Assembly (NCBI GenBank): GCA_023664955.1
Contig: JAMPEV010000001.1
Span: 1,583,328-1,647,327 of the forward strand
Direction of reading: 5' to 3'
DNA from: Duncaniella sp.
GTDB taxonomy: Bacteria; Bacteroidota; Bacteroidia; Bacteroidales; Muribaculaceae
Length of the DNA: 64,000 nucleotides
Shown: positions 8,651-17,147 of the stretch, in pieces
How positions within the stretch are numbered: the stretch's first letter is position 1
Layout: each line of letters opens with the position of its first letter
Program-made: the position numbers and the translations under genes
Notes under the pieces: model-generated
What the model was told of the DNA's origin: nothing
What the model saw: only the letters and a program-made list of their open reading frames with translations
The model's database searches: none

Positions 8651-9946
8651 ATGGAAAACTCATATTCAAAACCCGTCATAGTAATTATCGGAGGGGGATT
8701 TGCAGGTCTTAACCTTGTGAAGCTTCTCGATAAGGATAAATACGAAGTCATACTCGTGGATAAGAACAATTACCACGGATTTCCGCCTCTCTTCTACCAG
8801 GTGGCATCTTCCGGGCTCGACCCGACGAACATTTCTTTCCCTTTCCGCCGTGAGCTTAGAAAAAAATCAGCAAAAAATGTGTCATATCATATTGGGGAAG
8901 TGACAGAAATTAATGTAGCTAAACATGAGATAGTCACTCAATTTGAACGTATCCATTACGATAAGCTCGTCATTGCAGCCGGCACGACCAACAATTTCTT
9001 CAACAATCCCGGTCTCGTCAACGATGTTTACACTCTTAAAGGCACCGATGAAGCTATACGTTGCCGAAACGAAATTTTAGACCGATGCGAACGCGCCGCA
9101 GTGGAGAAAGACCCGGAATTGCGTAAAAGGCTATTGAGTTTCGTCGTAATCGGCGGTGGACCTGCAGGAGTAGAAATAGCCGGTGCGTTAGGCGAATTGA
9201 AACGTTATATCCTCCGTCGGGATTATCCTGAAATACCATTAGAGGATGTAAACATACACCTGCTTGAAGGCACTGACCGGCTCCTTCGTACAATGAGCGA
9301 AACTGCATCCAAAACTGCCTATAAGGATCTTACGAATCTGATGGTCGACATAAAGCTCAATCATCTAATGAAGAGTTACGAAAACAATGAAGTGTTTCTG
9401 GATGACGGACAAAAAATATACTCAGAAATGGTTATCTGGACTGCAGGAGTCACCGGGTCGCCTTTTAATCTCACAGGCACGGAAGTAAAAGTCGGTCCTG
9501 GTGCACGCTTTATCACTGATGATTTCTGTCGCGTGAAGGGGATAGAGAATGTATTCGCCATTGGCGACATAAACCTTTGTATGTATGAGAAATACCCCAA
9601 GGGACTCCCTCAGCTGGCCCAAGTGGCAATTCAGCAGGGAAGATTCCTCGCCAAGAATCTCAATAACGACTCATGGGATAAGCCGTTCAGTTACAAGGAT
9701 AAGGGCTCAATGGCAACCATCGGAAGAAACCGCGCCGTGGCCGACCTGCATAAATTGCATCTCACAGGCTTCTTCGCATGGCTGGCATGGATGTTCATTC
9801 ATCTTATCTCACTTTTGGGAATGAGAAGTAAGATTAGCGTCCTAACCAACTGGATATGGGCATATTTCACCTACAATACTGCCTTGAGGCTTCTACTTCG
9901 AGGTTCTAAGTATCCTAAAAGAGGCTCCATGTGGGACAAAGGATGA
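8651..9946 (+). CDS. ndh: Type II NADH:quinone oxidoreductase (NDH-2-like)
   Basis: A 431-residue flavoprotein that passes electrons from NADH to menaquinone without pumping protons, attached to the inner face of the membrane. The N-terminal FAD Rossmann motif is VIIGGGFAGLN (about 11-21), the NADH motif is VVIGGGPAGVEIAG (about 171-184), and the second FAD-binding segment is NVFAIGDIN (about 298-306). The C-terminal 60 residues contain a hydrophobic stretch (FFAWLAWMFIHLISLLG), the usual membrane anchor. I chose ATG 8651 because the FAD motif starts right after it; a TTG at 8609 in the same frame lies inside the hairpin. No promoter is obvious. Confidence 0.88.
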   Translation: MENSYSKPVIVIIGGGFAGLNLVKLLDKDKYEVILVDKNNYHGFPPLFYQVASSGLDPTNISFPFRRELRKKSAKNVSYHIGEVTEINVAKHEIVTQFERIHYDKLVIAAGTTNNFFNNPGLVNDVYTLKGTDEAIRCRNEILDRCERAAVEKDPELRKRLLSFVVIGGGPAGVEIAGALGELKRYILRRDYPEIPLEDVNIHLLEGTDRLLRTMSETASKTAYKDLTNLMVDIKLNHLMKSYENNEVFLDDGQKIYSEMVIWTAGVTGSPFNLTGTEVKVGPGARFITDDFCRVKGIENVFAIGDINLCMYEKYPKGLPQLAQVAIQQGRFLAKNLNNDSWDKPFSYKDKGSMATIGRNRAVADLHKLHLTGFFAWLAWMFIHLISLLGMRSKISVLTNWIWAYFTYNTALRLLLRGSKYPKRGSMWDKG

Positions 9947-10090
9947 CCCCATATCCCTTAAAGTCGCAGACCGTGATGGTGACGATACAAAAAGTTTACC
10001 CCCCAGTCGGTACCGCTGACTAATTGTGACAAAAGCGTGAAATCCTTAACAAATAAATGTTAAAATAGTCAATATCTACTATGTTTTTCG

Positions 10091-10098
10091 TAACTTTG
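10091..10098 (+). promoter_or_regulatory. -7 box of the argS promoter
   Basis: TAACTTTG is an exact TAnnTTTG match 49 bases before argS. No clear TTTG is seen at the right distance upstream. Confidence 0.5.
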
Positions 10099-10147
10099 TA
10101 AATTAAAAGTTAATCATATCATTCAAACACCGATACAAAAACATAAG

Positions 10148-11935
10148 ATGTCGATTGATAACATTATAGCAACCGCGATTTCAAAGGCGGTAAAGGAGAT
10201 ATATGGAATTGATACTCCTGCCGAAAACATTGTCCCCCAAGCCACTCGCAAAGAATTCGAGGGCAACTTGACTGTTGTGGTTTTCCCCTGGGTTAAAGCG
10301 GCCCGTAAGTCACTGGAAATGGTGGGCGACGAAATTGGCGAATGGTTAAAGGCCAACGAACCGTCGGTCGAAAAATTCAATGTGGTTAAGGGATTCCTTA
10401 ACATCACAATAGCCCCGAGCTTTTGGAATACTGTACTCAAACATATCGCTGACACCAAAGATTACGGGATGAAGACTGCCGATGAAAATTCCCCGTTAGT
10501 GATGGTGGAATACTCATCGCCCAACACCAATAAACCGCTTCATCTGGGTCACATCCGCAACAACCTTCTCGGTTTCAGCCTTGCTGAGATTCTCAAGGCC
10601 TGTGGGAACAATGTCATCAAGACTAACATCGTCAATGACCGCGGCATCCACATCTGCAAGTCAATGTTGGCATGGCAGAAGTGGGGTGACAATGCGACTC
10701 CCGAATCTACCGGCAAGAAGGGCGATCACCTTATCGGCGACTTTTACGTTCTTTTCGACAAGCATTATAAAGCCGAAGTCAAAGAACTAATGGACAATGG
10801 CTTAACAAAAGAAGAGGCAGAGGCGGCATCTCCCCTCATGAAGGAAGCCCGTGAAATGCTCGTGAAATGGGAACAAAAAGATCCCGATATACGCGCACTG
10901 TGGGAAACTATGAACTCATGGGTATATGCTGGTTTCGATGAAACATACAAGCGTATGGGTGTGGATTTCGACAAGGTATACTACGAGAGCCGTACTTACC
11001 TCGAAGGCAAGGAGAAAGTGCTCGAGGGTCTCGAAGCCGGGAAAATGTACCGAAAGGAGGATGGCTCTGTGTGGGCCGACTTAACTGGCGAAGGCCTTGA
11101 CCACAAATTGCTTCTCCGCTCCGACGGCACCTCGGTATACATGACACAGGACATCGGCACTGCGAAACTCCGATATGAGGATTTCCCCATTGACAAAATG
11201 ATATACGTGGTAGGCAATGAGCAAAACTATCACTTCCAGGTACTTTCCATCCTCCTCGATCGTCTCGGTTTCAAATGGGGTAAAGACCTCGTCCATTTCT
11301 CCTATGGGATGGTCGAGCTCCCCGAAGGTAAAATGAAATCACGTGAAGGCACGGTAGTTGACGCTGACGACCTCATGGACGATATGGTTAACACCGCCCG
11401 AAGCGTATCTGCTGAACTTGGCAAGCTCGACGGTCTCACGGAAAGCGAAATCGCAGAGATTACAGAAATGGTGGGGCTCGGAGCTCTGAAATACTTCCTT
11501 CTGAAAGTAGACCCACGCAAAAACATCACTTTCAACCCCAAGGAAAGCATCGACTTCAACGGCAATACCGGCCCATTCATTCAGTATACATATGCCCGCA
11601 TCTGCTCTGTGCTCCGTAAAGCGGCCGATGAAAACATGGAGATGGTCGATTACTCTCATGTAGTCCCCGGCGAACGTGAGATTTCACTTATCCAATCACT
11701 TGCCGACTTTCCCGCCACTGTCCAAGCCGCAGGCCAGAGCTACAGCCCTGCCCTTATTGCCAATTATGTATATGACCTCGTAAAACTTTACAACCAGTTC
11801 TACCACGACTGTTCAATACTCAAAGAATCTGATCCCTCAGTACGTTCCCTCCGTCTCGAACTCAGCCGCCAGACTGCACGTATAGTCAAGTCCGGAATGA
11901 AACTGCTCGGCATTAAGGTTCCTGAAAGAATGTAA
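10148..11935 (+). CDS. argS: Arginyl-tRNA synthetase
   Basis: A 595-residue class I synthetase that charges tRNA-Arg. The N-terminal additive domain (about 1-115) precedes the catalytic core. The HIGH motif is SSPNTNKPLHLGHIRN (about 123-138), and the KMSKS-equivalent loop is KMKSREGTVV (about 396-405). The C-terminal all-alpha anticodon-binding domain ends in the typical LLGIKVPERM. Length and motifs are standard for Bacteroidales ArgRS. The BI-1-like gene follows after 28 bases. Confidence 0.97.
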   Translation: MSIDNIIATAISKAVKEIYGIDTPAENIVPQATRKEFEGNLTVVVFPWVKAARKSLEMVGDEIGEWLKANEPSVEKFNVVKGFLNITIAPSFWNTVLKHIADTKDYGMKTADENSPLVMVEYSSPNTNKPLHLGHIRNNLLGFSLAEILKACGNNVIKTNIVNDRGIHICKSMLAWQKWGDNATPESTGKKGDHLIGDFYVLFDKHYKAEVKELMDNGLTKEEAEAASPLMKEAREMLVKWEQKDPDIRALWETMNSWVYAGFDETYKRMGVDFDKVYYESRTYLEGKEKVLEGLEAGKMYRKEDGSVWADLTGEGLDHKLLLRSDGTSVYMTQDIGTAKLRYEDFPIDKMIYVVGNEQNYHFQVLSILLDRLGFKWGKDLVHFSYGMVELPEGKMKSREGTVVDADDLMDDMVNTARSVSAELGKLDGLTESEIAEITEMVGLGALKYFLLKVDPRKNITFNPKESIDFNGNTGPFIQYTYARICSVLRKAADENMEMVDYSHVVPGEREISLIQSLADFPATVQAAGQSYSPALIANYVYDLVKLYNQFYHDCSILKESDPSVRSLRLELSRQTARIVKSGMKLLGIKVPERM

Positions 11936-11963
11936 TTAAAACCAACCCTAAATATATCAAATT

Positions 11964-12695
11964 ATGAACGAAAGATTTACAAACTCACCGGTTCCACCCC
12001 CATATAACGGCTATCACTCTACACAGCAGGAAGCAATCATGACCACCTCGGCTGTGATGAAACGTGTATACCTCAAGATGTTCATCGGCCTACTTGTCAC
12101 AGCCTTCGTAGCTCTCTTCGGAGCATCAAGCCCTTCATACATCAACTTCATGATGTCCAATTCATGGTTCTATTGGGGTCTATTGATCGCAGAAATCGCA
12201 CTCGTTATCGCGATTTCCAGCCGCATCACTAAAATGTCATCCACCACTGCGACTTTGCTCTTCTTTGCTTTCGCAGCTATCAACGGCTTGGCATTGTCAT
12301 CGATATTCCTCGTATACACTGCCACTTCAATTGCAAAGACATTCTTCATCTGCGCCGGTACTTTCGGTGCTATGAGTGTCTACGGCTTTTTCACCACCCA
12401 GGATCTTACCAAGTGGGGCAATTTCCTCATCTATGCCCTCATCGGTCTTATCATAGCTTCAGTAGTTAACATATTCACTCGCAGCACCCAGCTTGACTGG
12501 ATTATCTCCATTTGCGGTGTTCTTATTTTCATAGGTCTTACCGCTTGGGACACCCAGACTATCAAAAAAATGGCTGAATACACCCCGGCTCAGTATGCCG
12601 GTCATCTCGCCACTATAGGCGCCCTCAACCTCTACCTCGACTTTATCAACCTCTTCCTATACCTCCTTCGATTCTTTGGCAATCAGAGAGACTAA
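11964..12695 (+). CDS. Bax inhibitor-1/YccA-family membrane protein
   Basis: A 243-residue integral membrane protein with about seven hydrophobic segments after a short polar N terminus (residues 1-30). The final segments carry the BI-1 signature: FIGLTAWDTQTIKKM followed by GALNLYLDFINLFLYLLRFFG. Bacterial members (YccA, YetJ) are linked to FtsH regulation or pH-dependent calcium leak. Which role applies here cannot be told from sequence. It probably shares the argS transcript. Confidence 0.9.
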   Translation: MNERFTNSPVPPPYNGYHSTQQEAIMTTSAVMKRVYLKMFIGLLVTAFVALFGASSPSYINFMMSNSWFYWGLLIAEIALVIAISSRITKMSSTTATLLFFAFAAINGLALSSIFLVYTATSIAKTFFICAGTFGAMSVYGFFTTQDLTKWGNFLIYALIGLIIASVVNIFTRSTQLDWIISICGVLIFIGLTAWDTQTIKKMAEYTPAQYAGHLATIGALNLYLDFINLFLYLLRFFGNQRD

Positions 12696-12785
12696 GTAAT
12701 CTTAAAAAAATAACTTCATAACAGGTTTACAGAACTATAATTCTCAGAATAAATTTACCATTTTAACCTACTATCAAATCAAAGA

Positions 12786-13982
12786 ATGGCAAAAGTCATA
12801 ATTATCGGAGCTGGCGGCGTGGGTACCGTTGTAGCTCACAAGTGTGCACAGCACCCCGAAGTGTTCTCTGAAATAGTTATCGCTTCACGCACTCGCAGCA
12901 AGTGTGACGCTGTGGTAGAGGCTATCGGCAAACCATTCGTGTCAGCCGACACCGTCGATGCTGATAGCGTACCTCAACTCGTTGAACTATTCAACCGTCA
13001 CAAACCGGCTCTCGTCATTAACGTAGCCCTACCATATCAGGATCTAACCATCATGGACGCTTGCTTGATTTGCGGCGTAAGCTATCTCGACACCGCGAAC
13101 TACGAGCCTAAGGACGTGGCTCATTTCGAATATTCATGGCAATGGGCTTACAAACAGCGTTTTGAAGATGCCGGCCTGACCGCCATCCTCGGTTGCGGCT
13201 TCGACCCGGGCGTGTCTGGTGTATTTACTGCCTACGCAGCCAAGCATTATTTCTCTGATATGGAATATCTTGACATTGTGGACTGCAATGGCGGCGACCA
13301 CGGAAAAGCTTTTGCCACTAATTTCAATCCCGAAATCAACATCCGCGAAATTACTCAAAACGGCCGATATTATCAGGATGGTAAATGGATCACAACAGGT
13401 CCGCTCGAAATCCATAAGCCACTCACCTACCCTAATATCGGTGAACGTGAAAGCTACCTCCTTTACCACGAGGAGCTTGAGTCGCTTGTCAAGAATTATC
13501 CTTCTATTAAGCGCGCACGCTTCTGGATGACCTTCGGACAGGAATACCTCACTCATCTCCGCGTGATTCAGAACATCGGTATGGCTCGCATTGACGAGGT
13601 GGATTATAATGGTCAGAAGATAGTTCCTCTGCAATTCTTGAAAGCCGTGCTACCTAATCCTCAGGATCTTGGCGAAAACTACCACGGCGAGACTTCAATC
13701 GGTTGTCGCATATCCGGTCTTGATAAAGAAGGCAAACATCTCACCTATTATATATGGAACAACTGCTCTCACGAGGAAGCTTATCGTGAGACTGGAATGC
13801 AGGCCGTTAGCTACACCACCGGCGTACCGGCTATGGTCGGAGCTATGATGTTCTTGACAGGCAAATGGGTAAAACCAGGCGTAAACAACGTAGAAGAATT
13901 TGATCCCGATCCATTCCTCACCGAGCTCGCCGCCAACGGTCTTCCCTGGAACGAGAAATTCAACCTTGACCTCGAAGTATAG
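12786..13982 (+). CDS. Saccharopine dehydrogenase-family enzyme, probable carboxynorspermidine synthase
   Basis: A 398-residue NAD(P)H-dependent enzyme. The Rossmann motif IIIGAGGVGTVVAHKC opens the protein (residues 5-20). The sequence through DTANYEP (about 100-106) and ILGCGFDPGVSGVF (about 137-150) is typical of the carboxynorspermidine dehydrogenase/synthase branch found throughout Bacteroidales. That branch reductively joins a diamine to aspartate semialdehyde on the route to (nor)spermidine. The decarboxylase nspC is not in this window, so the polyamine role rests on family resemblance. A terminator follows at 14013-14045. Confidence 0.78.
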   Translation: MAKVIIIGAGGVGTVVAHKCAQHPEVFSEIVIASRTRSKCDAVVEAIGKPFVSADTVDADSVPQLVELFNRHKPALVINVALPYQDLTIMDACLICGVSYLDTANYEPKDVAHFEYSWQWAYKQRFEDAGLTAILGCGFDPGVSGVFTAYAAKHYFSDMEYLDIVDCNGGDHGKAFATNFNPEINIREITQNGRYYQDGKWITTGPLEIHKPLTYPNIGERESYLLYHEELESLVKNYPSIKRARFWMTFGQEYLTHLRVIQNIGMARIDEVDYNGQKIVPLQFLKAVLPNPQDLGENYHGETSIGCRISGLDKEGKHLTYYIWNNCSHEEAYRETGMQAVSYTTGVPAMVGAMMFLTGKWVKPGVNNVEEFDPDPFLTELAANGLPWNEKFNLDLEV

Positions 13983-14012
13983 AAAAGAAGAAAATAAGTC
14001 ATATCATAGAAG

Positions 14013-14045
14013 CCCCTGGGTGTCTGCACCTGGGGGTCGCTTTAT
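14013..14045 (+). terminator. Terminator after the saccharopine dehydrogenase-family gene
   Basis: CCCCTGGGTG pairs with CACCTGGGGG over 10 positions (two G-T pairs) around a TCTG loop, followed by tcgctttatcc. The T tract is short. Confidence 0.65.
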
Positions 14046-14101
14046 CCTTTTGGAAAAATTGAAAAATTCTGTCTTAAGCTATTAAAATAAGTATAAACTA
14101 T

Positions 14102-14131
14102 TTTGAAATTAAAAAAAAGTTACTACTTTCG
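14102..14131 (+). promoter_or_regulatory. Possible promoter for the PRiA4_ORF3-like gene
   Basis: TTTG at 14102-14105, 18 bases, then TACTTTCG at 14124-14131 (one mismatch to TAnnTTTG), 33 bases before the start codon. Confidence 0.45.
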
Positions 14132-14164
14132 CAGATAGTTTAACTTGATATAACAATAATTACT

Positions 14165-14719
14165 ATGATATATAACTTCCGCATTGTCTCCGACGAGGTT
14201 GACAATTTCAAACGTGAGATTCAAATAGATGCTGATGCTACTTTTCTTGACTTCCGCAACGCCATCTGCGATACTGTGGGATACGATAAGGCACAGTTCA
14301 GCTCCTTCTTCATATGCGATGATGGATGGGAACGCCAACAGGAAATCAGCCTTGAGGATATGGGCTCCGACTCATCGGAGGATATTTACATCATGGAGGA
14401 TACCCCGCTCAGCGACCTCATCGAGGATGACGGTCAGAGGCTCGTGTGGGTGTTTGACTACATGACTGACCGCTCTTTCTTCATTGAAATGAGAAAATCA
14501 ATCCCCGGCAAGAACCTCAAAGACCCCTTGTGCACAATCTCCATGGGCGATGCTCCAGCCCAGTTCGTCGACCTGAACGAATTTGACGCTAAGATTGACG
14601 CCAAAGCCGCTCACGCAGCCGCCACAACTGACCTTGATGACGACTTCTACGGATCCGATGAATACAATGAGGATGAATTTGACGCCGCCGGCTTCGACGA
14701 AATGACTTTCGACGAATAA
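14165..14719 (+). CDS. PRiA4 ORF3/IS1096 TnpR-like domain protein
   Basis: A 184-residue acidic protein resembling the PRiA4_ORF3-like family (named after plasmid pRiA4b and IS1096 passenger proteins). The opening YNFRIVSDEVDNFKREIQIDADATFLDFRNAI segment and the DDGW segment match that fold. The name does not mean it is mobile: chromosomal copies are conserved in Bacteroidales and their function is unknown. The C-terminal 45 residues are almost all Asp, Glu, Ala and Phe (DLDDDFYGSDEYNEDEFD). The gene is flanked by a putative promoter and a strong terminator, so it is transcribed alone. Confidence 0.72.
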   Translation: MIYNFRIVSDEVDNFKREIQIDADATFLDFRNAICDTVGYDKAQFSSFFICDDGWERQQEISLEDMGSDSSEDIYIMEDTPLSDLIEDDGQRLVWVFDYMTDRSFFIEMRKSIPGKNLKDPLCTISMGDAPAQFVDLNEFDAKIDAKAAHAAATTDLDDDFYGSDEYNEDEFDAAGFDEMTFDE

Positions 14720-14750
14720 TTACTCTCATTAACGCATATAACAAACTTCA

Positions 14751-14791
14751 ATGATTAGGGCTATGAAATAATCATAGCCCTAATCATTTTC
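14751..14791 (+). terminator. Terminator between convergent genes
   Basis: A perfect 16-bp stem (14751-14766 with 14772-14787) and 5-base loop, followed by TTTTCT on the plus strand. The stop codon of the minus-strand gene (14780-14782) lies inside the stem, so the element probably serves both genes. Confidence 0.85.
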
Positions 14792-15730
14792 TATCACAAA
14801 TGTCTGCTTCAAATCAGCCGAGCATCCCACACTTTCCTTGAAATCACACAGCCCTATTGATGGAACTCCCTGACTTGACGATGGTCCGACATCTACTATC
14901 TTACCCTGTTCTGAATAATGTTCCACAATCTTTGATGCAAGAAGATTCATGGGACGATACCTGGAATAACCCGGCTTGTCACCCCAATATATCACCTGCA
15001 CCACTTCCTCCGTCACATGATACACCATAGCAGCCGCAACATCTACCCTATCAAGTGTAACAACAAAGAAATCGGCAGACACCACTCGCACCGTCCTTAT
15101 CACATCCTCTAATGACAACCACAACGTATATCCCTTCTCATCTCTGTTATCTTTAATAATTCCATATGCTCTTTGAATCATCGGAAGCGAATTATCCATC
15201 ATCGAATTATCGGTCTCCATGCAAAAACATTGCCTCTCAGCAAAATTCAGTTTATTTCTTGCCTCCGGCCACATTTTTTCCCTCATCCCATTCGCCGACA
15301 ATATGGCAGGAATATAGTGGTCAATGTCCGAATAAGCAAGCTCGAAACCACATGCACGCATTGCCACTTCTTGCTTAACCACATGAGAACCCTCATAATA
15401 GAACTGAGGGGGCAACGTCACAAGTAAATTTCGGCATCTATCCTCCGCAAACCTTTTCAGTGACTCATACGCATCTAGATAGTGACTCAACCGTTGACAT
15501 CTCCCCACTTCCAATCCTCCGAAAGGAGCTGAAAAGGGCGATTTCAACATCTTTCCATCATCTCCAACCACCATCCCGAATCTTACTCTCCCATGATCTA
15601 TAAACAGCAAATACAAAATATCATCACACTTACTACGATTTAATTCACAAAACTTCACCGAATTATAAACACATCGAGTTGCCGGGTATATAGCACAATA
15701 CTCCTCTGGCGCTACGGTCCTAATCTCCAT
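14780..15730 (-). CDS. GNAT/FemAB-like acyltransferase-fold protein
   Basis: A 316-residue protein of the GNAT-like superfamily, seen by overall resemblance to Bacteroidales proteins annotated as GNAT acetyltransferases. The C-terminal part has the FemAB-style pattern: a hydrophobic strand (AAAMVYHVTEEVVQVIYWGD), a PMNLLASKIVEHYSEQG helix, then VDVGPSSSQGVPSIGLCDFKESVGC. There is no signal peptide or membrane segment, so it should be cytoplasmic. The substrate is unknown. It is the last of three co-directional genes (B3/B4 protein, TsaC-like, this one), 17 bases after the TsaC-like gene, which hints at a link with tRNA or aminoacyl-tRNA. Confidence 0.6.
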   Translation of the reverse strand: MEIRTVAPEEYCAIYPATRCVYNSVKFCELNRSKCDDILYLLFIDHGRVRFGMVVGDDGKMLKSPFSAPFGGLEVGRCQRLSHYLDAYESLKRFAEDRCRNLLVTLPPQFYYEGSHVVKQEVAMRACGFELAYSDIDHYIPAILSANGMREKMWPEARNKLNFAERQCFCMETDNSMMDNSLPMIQRAYGIIKDNRDEKGYTLWLSLEDVIRTVRVVSADFFVVTLDRVDVAAAMVYHVTEEVVQVIYWGDKPGYSRYRPMNLLASKIVEHYSEQGKIVDVGPSSSQGVPSIGLCDFKESVGCSADLKQTFVIEND

Positions 15731-15747
15731 ATCCCCCCTAAATAAAT

Positions 15748-16350
15748 TTACTGAAGTTCGGCAATACCTTGTCGCACAATTTCAGGGTCATTACTATCTG
15801 TCAAGTCAACCACAGTGGAAAAGTGACCTACACACTCACCACCATCCACTATGAGCGACGCAACACCATTATATTCGTCCGCCAAAATTTGCGGGTCAAT
15901 AATCTCACTGCCATCTTCTTGTGCCGACGTAGAAAGTATCGGATTACCAAGCCGCTCTGCTATAGCGATCGCTATTTTATTGTCTGGAATTCTTATGCCG
16001 ACAGCCCTACGACCCTTGAACACCTTTGGGAGTTTCGTGGATGCCGGAAGAATGAATGTGAAACTGCCGGGTAAATTCCTTCGGATGATTCTAAATGCTT
16101 CATTGTCCATGCGGGCATACTCACTCGCCATCGACAACCCGTCACACACCACCGAAAGAGTTTGTTTCTGAGGATTGACATCCTTAAATTTACAAAGTTT
16201 CTCTATTGCATTATTATTAAGTGCGTCACATCCAAGCGCATACAAGCTATCTGTGGGATAAATTATGATGCCGCCGTCACGTAGACATTCCACAATTTCA
16301 TCCAAGAAACGATCATTAATGCTCGACGGATACATATGTAGTGTTTTCAT
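15748..16350 (-). CDS. Threonylcarbamoyl-AMP synthase (TsaC/YwlC family)
   Basis: A 200-residue YrdC-domain protein. The family makes threonylcarbamoyl-AMP from threonine, bicarbonate and ATP, the first step of the t6A37 modification of ANN-decoding tRNAs. Typical segments are GGIIIYPTDSLYALGCDALN (about 26-45), the FTFILPAS segment (about 93-100) and the GNPILSTSA segment. It has no C-terminal Sua5 domain. It overlaps the upstream B3/B4 gene by 4 bases (ATGA). Members of this family also occur as non-essential YciO-like paralogues, so a dedicated tsaC could exist elsewhere. Confidence 0.85.
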   Translation of the reverse strand: MKTLHMYPSSINDRFLDEIVECLRDGGIIIYPTDSLYALGCDALNNNAIEKLCKFKDVNPQKQTLSVVCDGLSMASEYARMDNEAFRIIRRNLPGSFTFILPASTKLPKVFKGRRAVGIRIPDNKIAIAIAERLGNPILSTSAQEDGSEIIDPQILADEYNGVASLIVDGGECVGHFSTVVDLTDSNDPEIVRQGIAELQ

Positions 16351-17012
16351 GGCCGAAATGTATTAATATCAATATTCTTAGCATCAACAAATTTCCCCAA
16401 AAGCATAGTGGTCAATGCCACTGTCTCCTCCGGCGGCATTTCTTCACCATAAATATTAACACACATCAACAGTCTTTTGGTGTCAATATCAAGTTTAGTC
16501 CGCTCATTGTCGCTTGTCGGTGTACCAATCCCTCCAACCGCGTCGCGGTATACAGGCATATTCGCAATATTCAACTCACCTCTGCCGATTGCTTCAAATG
16601 GCTCGCCATCCATCCCTACACCCAATGTGATGGAATCTCCCTGAATCTTATCCATATCAAAACCGCCAATGGAATATCCTGACTGTATGGATATAAGATT
16701 GATGATGTCCACCAGAGCATTGATGCGATAAAGTTCCAAACCCTTGACGAGTCGGCGACACAAGGCCTCGCATGACGGTCGGTAACGGTTAGGCTCCTTA
16801 CCCAATTTCTTATATGCCTCGCGTGTTGCTCGGATACCATTTCGCTTGTTTATGTCGGGAATATCGAGCACATTACGCATATCAGATGCACCTCTCGAAA
16901 TTAAGCCCCACAATTCATCGCTGGTATCCTTATTTTCGACATCAGCCTCAATTGTTACGACACGCAAACCGGGTGCCGCTGCTTTTATTTTATCTTCAAA
17001 TTTGATATTCAT
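16347..17012 (-). CDS. Free-standing B3/B4 tRNA-editing-type domain protein
   Basis: A 221-residue protein made almost only of the B3/B4 domain found in the beta subunit of phenylalanyl-tRNA synthetase, where it hydrolyses mischarged Tyr-tRNA-Phe. Typical segments are NGIRATREAYKKLGKEPNRYRPSCEALCRRLVKG (about 58-91), NALVDIINLISIQSGYSIGGFD (about 98-119), and MPVYRDAVGGIGTPTSDNERTKL (about 152-174). A trans-editing role on a mischarged tRNA is a reasonable inference, but no substrate can be named. It heads an operon with a TsaC-like gene and a GNAT-like gene. Confidence 0.82.
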   Translation of the reverse strand: MNIKFEDKIKAAAPGLRVVTIEADVENKDTSDELWGLISRGASDMRNVLDIPDINKRNGIRATREAYKKLGKEPNRYRPSCEALCRRLVKGLELYRINALVDIINLISIQSGYSIGGFDMDKIQGDSITLGVGMDGEPFEAIGRGELNIANMPVYRDAVGGIGTPTSDNERTKLDIDTKRLLMCVNIYGEEMPPEETVALTTMLLGKFVDAKNIDINTFRP

Positions 17013-17060
17013 CTTATCTGCTCATTACTTGTTGACCAATCTTCAAGCCATATAGCACTG

Positions 17061-17093
17061 CAAAATTAGCATAATTTGTTGATTTATTTCAAA
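17061..17093 (-). promoter_or_regulatory. Minus-strand promoter for the B3/B4-TsaC operon
   Basis: Read on the minus strand: TTTG (17093-17090), 21 bases, then TAATTTTG (17068-17061), an exact consensus match about 50 bases before the start codon. It overlaps the oppositely directed waaA promoter. Confidence 0.7.
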
Positions 17094-17110
17094 CATTTAT
17101 AGTAATTTTG
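17079..17110 (+). promoter_or_regulatory. Promoter for the waaA envelope cluster
   Basis: TTG at 17079-17081, 21 bases, then TAATTTTG at 17103-17110, 37 bases before waaA. Its -33 element lies inside the spacer of the minus-strand promoter. Confidence 0.65.
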
Positions 17111-17147
17111 TAGGCTTAATTTTTAGACACTATCTTAAGCATAAACA

